Positions 1-6,344 of a stretch of 14,277 nucleotides of DNA are shown one piece after another (the first letter of the stretch is position 1; every line of letters begins with the position of its first letter). Made by a program: the position numbers and the translations under genes. The stretch lies in assembly GCA_028064935.1 (NCBI GenBank), contig JAPTWT010000115.1, forward strand, positions 1-14,277, read 5' to 3'. The notes below the pieces were generated by a model that searched no databases, was not told the origin of the DNA, and saw nothing but the letters and a program-made list of their open reading frames with translations. The stretch is from Gammaproteobacteria bacterium (GTDB lineage Bacteria > Pseudomonadota > Gammaproteobacteria > Acidiferrobacterales > Acidiferrobacteraceae).

Positions 1-54
1 CCTGTTTCTCCGTCGAATTCAAGGGATGGCCTATCTCTTGGTGCATAAAACACG

Positions 55-65
55 AGGAGATTTCC
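55..65 (+). promoter_or_regulatory. Ribosome-binding site of the SNF2 helicase gene
   Basis: AGGAGA at 55-60 followed by a 5-nt spacer before ATG at 66 is a strong Shine-Dalgarno and fixes the start. Just upstream, frame 1 is open from the window edge to a TAA at 46-48, which could be the last 15 codons of a preceding gene. It is too short to identify. Confidence 0.75.
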
Positions 66-1817
66 ATGGAGAGCGGTATAAAACTGCGCGTCGTCAACGA
101 CGCGCTGGAAGTGGAGCTACCGTGGGACGCTGCCAGCGCCCGCGAGTGGGTCAAGAACAAGTTGCAGGGCCGACGCTGGGACCCGGGCCGTAAGTTGTGG
201 CTCGTCCCGCTGTCCGAGGCCAACATCCATAAAGTGCTGTCGCCGGAGTCCTGTTTTCCCGTGGACGATGCCTTGCGGGATGCGCTCGAAACAAAACGCG
301 CGCACGACACGGAAAAGCAACAGCGCTCGCTCGACCTGTCAGCAGCCTGCAGTGCCAACGAGGACCTGGACCTTCCCTCGTTAAGCGGCCCACTCCGCCC
401 GTTCCAGAAGGCTGGTGTGCGGTTCGCATTGTTGCATCGCGGCGTGTTGTGGGCCGACGACCAGGGATTGGGCAAATCGGTGCAAAGCATCGCCACCGTT
501 GAGTATCTTGACCTGTACCCCGTCGTCATCTACTGCCCCGCCGTGGTCAAACTGAACTGGAAGGCGGAGCTGCAGAAATGGGTCCCGCACCGGCAAGTTG
601 CTGTGCTGGGCGTTGGTAAACGCGCTGCCGGCTGCAAACCTGAGGAGGCGGACGTCGTGGTGTTGAACTACGACATCGCCGCAAAGCATGCGGACGCGAT
701 TCTGAGGCTCAAACCCAAGGCGCTCATTGCCGACGAAAGCCACTATCTGAAGAATCGCAAGGCCAAGCGCACGCAGGCTATCATGAGGGTGGCTGAAGTG
801 CTGGCCACTCGCATCCAGAAGCTGTTGCTGCTGAGCGGCACGCCCATCCTGAACAGGCCGGCTGAACTGGCAACTCAGTTGCGTCTGCTAGGTGTATTGG
901 ACACGTGGTTTGGCGGGTTCCGGACCTATGCTCACCGGTATTGTGACGCCTACACCGACCGTTTCGGGTTCCATACGGAGGGCGCCTCGCATCTCGACGA
1001 GTTGCACACCAAGCTCCGCAGGGTCTGCATGGTGCGGCGACTCAAGCAGGACGTGTTGACCGAGTTGCCCGAGAAGACTGTCGTACCGGTCCTCGTGACT
1101 CTGGCCAATCCAGGCGAATATGCCTTGGCCGACAAGGCCTTCGACGCGTGGTTGCACGACAAGCTCCAGGGTGACCCGGAGTTCCTGCGGTCCATCGCCC
1201 ACTTGTCCCCGGCCCAACAGCGACTCGAGATGACATGGCGGGTGGAAAAGACCCTGCGCGCTGAAGCGCTCGCACGTCGGGGGGCTCTGCGCGCCCTGGC
1301 GGGTACCGGCAAGGTACGCGACGCGGCGGCCTGGATTGAGGGGTTTCGTGAGGCCAACGGCCGCGAGAAGCTACTCGTCTTTGCTCATCATGTAGCGGTA
1401 CAGCGTGCGCTGCTCGAGGCCTTCCCGGACGGGTTGCATATCCTGGCCGAGGATACCGCGGAGCAACGGCAAGCCGCGGTCGAGGCCTTCCAGACCGACC
1501 CGGCACGATGGCTGATGGTGTTGTCGACGCCGGCTGGACAGACCGGGCTGACGTTACATGCCGCGTCCAACGAGCTGTTCGTCGAGTACGAAGACACGGC
1601 TGCGGCCCATGCTCAAGCAGAAGACCGCGCGCATCGTATCGGCCAGAAGAACGCTGTCACGGTGTACAGGCTGCACGCCGAGGGCACCATCGACGACGAT
1701 ATGCGCGAGAATCTGGAGCACAAACGAGGTGTGTTCGATGCGGCTATCACCGGCCACATGGCCGGTAATGCCGGCCATGTGGCAGGAACAGCGCCTCAGG
1801 CAATGTCTGCGGCGTGA
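66..1817 (+). CDS. SNF2-family DNA helicase/translocase with HARP-like N-terminus
   Basis: This is a 583-residue ATP-dependent DNA translocase of the SNF2 branch of superfamily 2. Residues 5-60 resemble the HARP domain of SMARCAL1-type annealing helicases (note WDPGRKLWLVPLSE near 38-51). The first RecA-like lobe has motif I DDQGLGKS (131-138), a variant of the usual DEMGLGKT, motif II DESH (223-226) and motif III LSGTP (256-260). The second lobe carries motif VI, EDRAHRIGQ (519-527). All ATPase motifs are present, so it is probably active in remodelling or branch migration of DNA, perhaps in replication or repair. Such short SNF2 proteins are common in phages and islands as well as chromosomes. 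The last 25 residues are a low-complexity tail with a GHMAG/GHVAG repeat encoded by an inverted repeat. The gene faces the DHH gene and ends at its own terminator. Confidence 0.9.
   Translation: MESGIKLRVVNDALEVELPWDAASAREWVKNKLQGRRWDPGRKLWLVPLSEANIHKVLSPESCFPVDDALRDALETKRAHDTEKQQRSLDLSAACSANEDLDLPSLSGPLRPFQKAGVRFALLHRGVLWADDQGLGKSVQSIATVEYLDLYPVVIYCPAVVKLNWKAELQKWVPHRQVAVLGVGKRAAGCKPEEADVVVLNYDIAAKHADAILRLKPKALIADESHYLKNRKAKRTQAIMRVAEVLATRIQKLLLLSGTPILNRPAELATQLRLLGVLDTWFGGFRTYAHRYCDAYTDRFGFHTEGASHLDELHTKLRRVCMVRRLKQDVLTELPEKTVVPVLVTLANPGEYALADKAFDAWLHDKLQGDPEFLRSIAHLSPAQQRLEMTWRVEKTLRAEALARRGALRALAGTGKVRDAAAWIEGFREANGREKLLVFAHHVAVQRALLEAFPDGLHILAEDTAEQRQAAVEAFQTDPARWLMVLSTPAGQTGLTLHAASNELFVEYEDTAAAHAQAEDRAHRIGQKNAVTVYRLHAEGTIDDDMRENLEHKRGVFDAAITGHMAGNAGHVAGTAPQAMSAA
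1753..1783 (+). repeat. Perfect 13-bp inverted repeat inside the 3' end of the helicase gene
   Basis: Arms 1753-1765 (GCCACATGGCCGG) and 1771-1783 are perfectly complementary around a 5-nt loop TAATG. It encodes the GHMAGNAGHVAG segment of the helicase tail. It has no T-tract and sits 50 nt before the true terminator, so it is not a terminator. It may be a protein-binding site or an mRNA 3'-end structure, or a small insertion. Confidence 0.6.
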
Positions 1818-1832
1818 ATTTATTCAAACTAA

Positions 1833-1860
1833 GCCCCCGGTGACACCGGGGGCGCTTTTT
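1833..1860 (+). terminator. Rho-independent terminator of the helicase gene
   Basis: GCCCCCGGTG (1833-1842) pairs with CACCGGGGGC (1844-1853), leaving a tight loop once the central pairs open. The hairpin is followed by TTTTT at 1856-1860. It lies 15 nt after the TGA stop of the helicase. Confidence 0.88.
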
Positions 1861-1865
1861 CGCCT

Positions 1866-1899
1866 AAAAAAGCGCCAGCCATAAGAATGGCTGGCGCTT
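1866..1899 (-). terminator. Rho-independent terminator of the DHH gene
   Basis: Arms 1870-1882 and 1887-1899 are perfectly complementary over 13 bp with a 4-nt loop. On the minus strand the hairpin runs into a U-tract from A1866-1871. It begins 8 nt after the DHH stop codon. Together with the plus-strand hairpin it forms a compact convergent terminator pair. Confidence 0.88.
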
Positions 1900-1907
1900 A
1901 TGAAGTG

Positions 1908-2753
1908 TTACTGCAAAATCTGCAAGGCCTCGGATAGCTGCAACTCGAATCCTGCGGCATGGACATGCCCGCCGCCCCCATACTGCTGAGCCAGCGCCGC
2001 CACATCGACACCACCGTCTTCACGTGACCGCAGTGAAAACTTGACGCGCTCACCGGAAATCCAGTACGTCGCGGCAAAAGGATGTGTCTCCGCAGCCTTG
2101 TTAGCTACACCAGAGAACATGAACGGGACATTGTACGCCGGTCCCCGCACCAATGTCGTATGACCGAGCTGAATAAATCTCGGTGCAATTCCGATAGGAC
2201 CCAGCAGGTCACTGACCTCTTTGTCCCGCGCCCTACGAAGAACCATCCCGTCGCGTATAAGCCGGTACGGCGGGTACTTCATCAGCTGGTCCCATACCGC
2301 GAAATCGTAAGGGTGCGAGTGCACCGTCGACATGATTTCGCGTGTGCCCGAAATGCCGAACCGCCACAAGTCCATGTCTTGGACATGGGCCAAAAGTTTT
2401 GGCATCGGCTGGCCTGGAAAAAAGTGACGCCAGGTCACACCAACCCCGGACAGGTCCATGTCGAACACCGCCATCAACTTCTTTGGGTGTTTGAGACCAG
2501 TCAAGTCATCGCGCGCCGTGATGTGATGGTCGAGCAGCAAGATGAACGCAGCTTTCGCAAGCAGCTGCTCCATCACCCGCCGCGGATACGAGAAGTCGAC
2601 CATGATGACTTCCCGCCCGGTCACGTCTGGTGGCTCCCGGTGATGCAAGGCTGCGCAAAACTCGACCTCGTCCGGACCTAAAGCCTTACGCACAATCCAC
2701 GCCGCGCCGAAACCGTCCGCGCAGTTGGCATGGTAGATACACAACTTCTTCAT
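1908..2753 (-). CDS. DHH-superfamily phosphoesterase
   Basis: This 281-residue protein belongs to the DHH/DHHA1 metal-dependent phosphoesterases, which include RecJ, NrnA nano-RNases and phage-type phosphohydrolases. Visible metal-binding motifs are HANCADGFGAA near residues 8-18, VDFSYP near 52-57, LLDHH at 73-77 (the DHH motif) and a conserved Asp pair in VQDMD near 124-128. The C-terminal DHHA1 signature GGGGHVHAAGF (259-269) is intact. All catalytic features are present, so it probably hydrolyses short oligonucleotides, cyclic nucleotides or a similar phosphodiester; the substrate cannot be read from sequence. ATG at 2753 follows a run of seven G (2767-2761 on the minus strand) with 7-nt spacing. 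It lies 20 nt downstream of the methyltransferase-like gene, probably in one operon, and ends at its own hairpin terminator. Confidence 0.88.
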   Translation of the reverse strand: MKKLCIYHANCADGFGAAWIVRKALGPDEVEFCAALHHREPPDVTGREVIMVDFSYPRRVMEQLLAKAAFILLLDHHITARDDLTGLKHPKKLMAVFDMDLSGVGVTWRHFFPGQPMPKLLAHVQDMDLWRFGISGTREIMSTVHSHPYDFAVWDQLMKYPPYRLIRDGMVLRRARDKEVSDLLGPIGIAPRFIQLGHTTLVRGPAYNVPFMFSGVANKAAETHPFAATYWISGERVKFSLRSREDGGVDVAALAQQYGGGGHVHAAGFELQLSEALQILQ

Positions 2754-2773
2754 AATTGAACCCCCCCGTATTG

Positions 2774-3400
2774 TTACACGGAAGTCCTAGGCGCGGACTT
2801 ATATTGGAGACACGCACAGTTGTTTTTGCCCTGGGCAAAAACATCTTCGCGCGCTGCGGCGGGGTGCAGAGATGCGGCAGGAAACATCTGGACAAGGCGT
2901 GGCTGTCTGGCCTGGGTAGTAGCTCCGACCACGCACAGGGCATGTAGCCACGCCGGCCCGGCCCCAAATATCCAGCGCAGGGGTGTCGCAGGCGTTGTCC
3001 AGACATCCACGATGTGGACGCCCGGCAACCGGGCTATAAGGCCTTGCAGGGCCTCTCGTGTCATCTCTCGCGGCTTGGCCATCCGGCTCTCACGGTTTGC
3101 CGAGCCGTGTCGATTTGCCATGTAGAGCACGCCACCTGACCGCAGACACCCGGTCATCCGTGTCAGCGCATAGGAGAGCCTGGAGGCACCACAGCTCGTT
3201 AAGCCGTCGGCCAACCACACGCCGCTGTACTGTCCCAGAGCGTCGTCCAGGTCATCCCATAACCCCCGCACATCCACCCGATAGTTGATGGCCAACGCAT
3301 CCGGCGGCGCGGTCCCCTCGGCAATGCACAAGACACGGCCGCCCTGGGCGACGCGCCGCGAAAAGCGCGCATAGGCCTCCGCTAGGTTCAGTTCGTTAAT
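2774..3400 (-). CDS. Degenerate class I SAM-dependent methyltransferase-like protein
   Basis: The minus-strand frame is open from 3448 to 2774 but has no ATG, GTG or TTG in its natural N-terminal region. ATT at 3400 is preceded by AGGGAG with 9-nt spacing and gives a 208-residue protein beginning with an NELNLAEAYARF-type helix typical of small methyltransferases. A TTG at 3331 would cut off this helix and the core beta strand. Residues 60-100 match the post-motif region of Methyltransf_11/23-like enzymes (VWLADGL, then LRSGGVLYMANRHGS), and residues 132-152 match the C-terminal W-T...W-L-H strand. The glycine-rich SAM loop, usually D-x-G-C-G-x-G, reads CIAEGTAPPD here, and the following region is shorter than usual. 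Catalysis is therefore doubtful. It may be a pseudoenzyme or a decaying gene. It precedes the DHH gene by 20 nt. Confidence 0.55.
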   Translation of the reverse strand: MNELNLAEAYARFSRRVAQGGRVLCIAEGTAPPDALAINYRVDVRGLWDDLDDALGQYSGVWLADGLTSCGASRLSYALTRMTGCLRSGGVLYMANRHGSANRESRMAKPREMTREALQGLIARLPGVHIVDVWTTPATPLRWIFGAGPAWLHALCVVGATTQARQPRLVQMFPAASLHPAAAREDVFAQGKNNCACLQYKSAPRTSV

Positions 3401-3846
3401 GGTCGCAATCTCCCTGGGTTGTGTTTGCCGGCGGGGTACAACCGGCTGTCATACTTCCCTAGGCAGGCACGCAATTTCGCGGGGGCACAGGCCACATTGC
3501 CGGCCTGCAATGCTGGCAATACTGCGCACAGCCGAATCCCACTAAAAGGATGGCAAACGCTGCATGGGAATAGGGTAGAGGTGGCCGCTTACGCGCGCGG
3601 AGTCCGCTTGTGGCGGAACCCTCTTGGATTGTAGCGCGCGGGCGGCCTGGTTTTTCTATTGTCAAAGATACTCGCCCAACGTCGCTATGTTGGACGCTGT
3701 TGTTTTTTGCGTCAACTTTTTGGGCTATGACAATGAGGGCGACGAGTCTGTGTTCGTGATGCCGGCTGCACCGGAAAGACCCGGGAGGTTTCGTCCCTGG
3801 AGCACGGGGACATGCCCCGATGGATTGGGACCCGGCCCTGAAGGCC
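3401..3846. other. Gene-free stretch between the methyltransferase-like gene and the GGDEF-EAL gene
   Basis: No ORF with recognisable content is seen. The region must contain the promoter of the minus-strand methyltransferase/DHH pair, since the next gene upstream ends at 3847 on the same strand. A minus-strand TTGACA (3665-3660) and a TACAAT (3633-3628) are both near consensus but are 26 bp apart, too far for a normal sigma-70 promoter. A small hairpin CCAACGT-CGCT-ATGTTGG (3676-3693) lies upstream of a T6 run. The AT-richer segment 3650-3720 differs from the GC-rich flanks and may mark a junction between the accessory region and the rest. Confidence 0.4.
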
Positions 3847-5772
3847 TCATTTCCTGCGCAAAGCGGGGACTGCAGCGCCGGTCATTCGGACTGCGGCGCC
3901 AGGCAGCGCGCGGGCCGCCATCCAGCCCGGCACCTCCGTACCCGGCATGGCGGGGGCTATGGCATAACCCTGCAGACACGTGCAACCCAGTGCCGCGAGC
4001 GTCCGGACGTGCGTCGCGGTCTCCACACCTTCGGCCGTGACTCGTAACCCCAGCAGGCGGGCCATATACGCAACCCCCGCGACAATAGCGGAATCTCTGG
4101 AGTCACGTGTCAGGTCGCGCACAAAACTCTGGTCGATTTTGAGGGTATCGACGGGCAACTTTTGCAGATAGGCCAACGACGCGTAGCCGGTGCCGAAATC
4201 ATCCAGGGCCGTCCTGACCCCCAACGCCCGGCACGCGCGAAGTATCCCTTGGGCCGCATACAGGTCTCGCAAGGAGGCCGACTCCGTCACTTCCAGCTCC
4301 AGGAAGCGGGCGTCGAGCCCTGAATGCGCTGCCAGCAGAGCCCCGACATCATCCAGGAACTCGGGGCTGAGCAGGTGGGTAGCGCTGATATTGACGGACA
4401 TCAGGCACGACGCCAGGGCCAATCCCGCGCGCTCCCAGTCATCCCGTTGGCGCGCCACCGCCTCGAGGACAAAGCAGCCCACGGGGCGTGCCAAGTCCGC
4501 GGCATCCAGCGCGGCCGCCAAGGCCCCGGCCTCCACGACCTCCCCGCCCTCGGTCACAAGGCGCAGCAGCGCCTCGAACCCCAGCACCTCCCCGGTGAGC
4601 GTCATCATGGGCTGGTAGTACAGGCGCAGCCCATCTTGCGCCAGGGCGCGCTTCACGAGCTCCCGGGCGCGCCAACTGGCATCCCGGGCGACGCCGAGGT
4701 CGAGGCTATGCATACGGTAGAGCCCCCGACCCGCGGCCTTGGCGGCGTAGAGCGCCAAGTCCGCATGCAGCATCAAGGCCTCCGTATCCCCCTCATCCAG
4801 GGGCGCCACGGTCAGGCCGAGGCTCCCCGAGACGACAGCACCCTCCGCCGCGCTGACGGTCAGACGCACCGAGGAGACGGCGGCGAGCACGCGCGCGCAG
4901 AAGACTTCGATGTCATCCAGACAACGCATATCCACAAACAGCAACGCGAATTCATCGCCACCGATGCGTGCCAGCGTATCTGCGGGCCGCATCACGCCGC
5001 GCATGGCCTGACTCGCTTTCTGCAAGAGTCTATCGCCAGCGGCGTGACCGTATCGGTCATTAATCTGCTTGAAGCCGTCCAGGTCCACCAGCGCGACGCC
5101 CATGAGCCGTTGCCGGCGCCGCGCATAACCGCAGGCGTGTCGCAATCGGTCCATGAACAAGGCCCTGTTGGGCAGCCCGGTCAAGGGGTCATGGAGTGCC
5201 TGCGAGCGCAGGCACAGTGCCAGATTGCCAAGGTTCGTAAAGGTCGTGAAGTAATCCAGGCCCAGCTGCGTGAAATAATCGCGATGCGACACGCCCACAA
5301 GGCCGACCCCTTGCAGTACGGTTGTACCAAAAGGGAATAGCGCCACCTCCGCCACCTCCCCGCGCAGCCCGCGAAGCCACGCGGGCGCATCCGGGTCATC
5401 AGGCATCGCCACCTGCGGCCTTTTGTTGCGCAGAACGGCCCACAGCAGGTCGGCCTTATCGGCCGGGACACGGACCGCCTTTGGGTTCCGACCAGCGGAA
5501 AATTCGGGCACCAACATAGGGGTCTTCTCGTCCGGCACGATATAGCACGCCCAAAGGATGAATGGGCTCTTTTCCGTCAATAGCAGGCAAATACGCCGCA
5601 GCAAGGCGTCATCCTTTGTCGACCCCTGCCCGACGGGCTCCGCTAGGACGTCGCGCAATACCTGAAACAGCAAAAGACGTTCGGTGTCGACGACTGTTTT
5701 CCGCAACCCCCTGCCGCCACTCCTGCGGGTCTCTGTACGGCCTGACCCGCGCCGCCTCTCGACTCGCGTCAC
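3847..5772 (-). CDS. GAF-GGDEF-EAL cyclic-di-GMP synthase/phosphodiesterase
   Basis: This cytoplasmic bifunctional-type protein contains a diguanylate cyclase and a c-di-GMP phosphodiesterase domain. I place the start at GTG 5772 (641 residues) because AGAGG lies 7 nt upstream. The ATG at 5865 has no visible Shine-Dalgarno and would add an Arg-rich, unconserved leader. In the 641-residue numbering, residues about 30-185 form a GAF-like sensor region. The GGDEF motif is at 271-275, with an RPAD inhibitory site at 262-265. The EAL motif is at 400-402 (FEALLRL), with the further metal/catalytic residues of SVNIS, LEVTES, DDFG (524-527), LKID (Lys 545) and AEGVE (Glu 581). Both active sites appear intact, so the balance of activities cannot be predicted. 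There are no membrane segments. It is divergent from the autotransporter gene, which may be under its influence; that is inference. Confidence 0.88.
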   Translation of the reverse strand: MTRVERRRGSGRTETRRSGGRGLRKTVVDTERLLLFQVLRDVLAEPVGQGSTKDDALLRRICLLLTEKSPFILWACYIVPDEKTPMLVPEFSAGRNPKAVRVPADKADLLWAVLRNKRPQVAMPDDPDAPAWLRGLRGEVAEVALFPFGTTVLQGVGLVGVSHRDYFTQLGLDYFTTFTNLGNLALCLRSQALHDPLTGLPNRALFMDRLRHACGYARRRQRLMGVALVDLDGFKQINDRYGHAAGDRLLQKASQAMRGVMRPADTLARIGGDEFALLFVDMRCLDDIEVFCARVLAAVSSVRLTVSAAEGAVVSGSLGLTVAPLDEGDTEALMLHADLALYAAKAAGRGLYRMHSLDLGVARDASWRARELVKRALAQDGLRLYYQPMMTLTGEVLGFEALLRLVTEGGEVVEAGALAAALDAADLARPVGCFVLEAVARQRDDWERAGLALASCLMSVNISATHLLSPEFLDDVGALLAAHSGLDARFLELEVTESASLRDLYAAQGILRACRALGVRTALDDFGTGYASLAYLQKLPVDTLKIDQSFVRDLTRDSRDSAIVAGVAYMARLLGLRVTAEGVETATHVRTLAALGCTCLQGYAIAPAMPGTEVPGWMAARALPGAAVRMTGAAVPALRRK

Positions 5773-6204
5773 TCTGTTACCTCTTCGTGTGCCACGTAAC
5801 CGTGACAGTTGGACGTTGGCCCTCTGACCCCTCAGGCAGGACGCATGGACGATTCCGCGGGACATGTCGAGGTCTGTAGTGCAAGCGCCCTCGGCACGAC
5901 TTTGTACACCCGCGCGCAGACACCATCCTTGCGTCGCATCAATACAGAACGCGAGGTCTACCGTGTTCGACCCGGAAAACTCGTCTTCATTTTATATGAG
6001 ACTGGTTTTTTCTACCGCAGCGCGCTTTCCTGTACATGCTTGATTCCCGATACTGACATGAATCCCGCCGTCTCACCCCCACCCGCTTCTCGGGCCGCGC
6101 ACAACGTGCGGATAGGCCGCGGCTATCGTATAAACTACCGTATATCATTACTATAAACGTCAATACCTTTCGTTCTCCGTCGCCCCCCAAAAGTCTCGTG
6201 TATT

Positions 6205-6218
6205 TTGATACGTATCAA
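6205..6218. promoter_or_regulatory. Perfect 14-bp palindrome, candidate operator
   Basis: TTGATACGTATCAA is perfectly self-complementary and lies 127 bp upstream of the autotransporter start in an AT-rich divergent promoter region. The size and symmetry fit a dimeric repressor or activator site. The binding protein is unknown. Confidence 0.5.
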
Positions 6219-6252
6219 TATCTGGCCGAGTCACCCTCTGAATAATGGCTTC

Positions 6253-6291
6253 CTGTTTCGAAATATAAGCGAATACAAATACACGAAACAG
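6253..6291. promoter_or_regulatory. Inverted repeat CTGTTTCG-N23-CGAAACAG, candidate operator
   Basis: Two perfectly complementary 8-bp arms (6253-6260 and 6284-6291) are separated by 23 bp. The left arm overlaps a small TTTCGAAA palindrome (6256-6263). The centre-to-centre distance is 31 bp, about three helical turns. The element ends 53 bp before the autotransporter start codon. Confidence 0.45.
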
Positions 6292-6344
6292 CTGCTCTAG
6301 GCACTATTCCTTTCGACATAGGTATAAAAACTAAAGGGGGTTCC

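Larger units (their letters stand above)
5773..6344. promoter_or_regulatory. Divergent intergenic region between the GGDEF-EAL and autotransporter genes
   Basis: About 570 bp without a supported gene. The half next to the autotransporter (5985-6345) is markedly AT-rich against the GC-rich surroundings and holds several TATAAA/TATAT-like elements (around 6127, 6152 and 6323-6328). It also holds two inverted repeats, listed separately. AAAGGGGG at 6333-6340 is the ribosome-binding site of the autotransporter gene. TATAAA at 6323-6328 could be a -10 element, but I see no good -35 at 17 bp. Confidence 0.6.

Noticed and set aside
3459..3665. 68-codon minus-strand ORF upstream of the methyltransferase-like gene, and the 138-codon plus-strand ORF at 3624-4040
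   Set aside because: The first needs a TTG start without a ribosome-binding site; the second runs into the GGDEF-EAL coding region antisense. Neither shows family features.
3628..3665. Minus-strand TTGACA and TACAAT as a strong sigma-70 promoter
   Set aside because: Both hexamers are near consensus but the spacer is 26 bp, too long for a normal promoter.
4324..5340. 338-codon plus-strand ORF antisense to the GGDEF-EAL gene
   Set aside because: It is a GC-rich shadow of a clear GGDEF-EAL protein with intact motifs; its own translation shows no domain or ribosome-binding site.
5773..5865. ATG at 5865 as start of the GGDEF-EAL protein
   Set aside because: No Shine-Dalgarno precedes it and it adds 31 Arg-rich unconserved residues; GTG 5772 has AGAGG at 7-nt spacing.
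5809..6156. 115-codon plus-strand ORF in the divergent intergenic region
   Set aside because: It has no Shine-Dalgarno, low-complexity composition, and partly overlaps the GGDEF-EAL 5' end on the other strand; the region is better read as regulatory.
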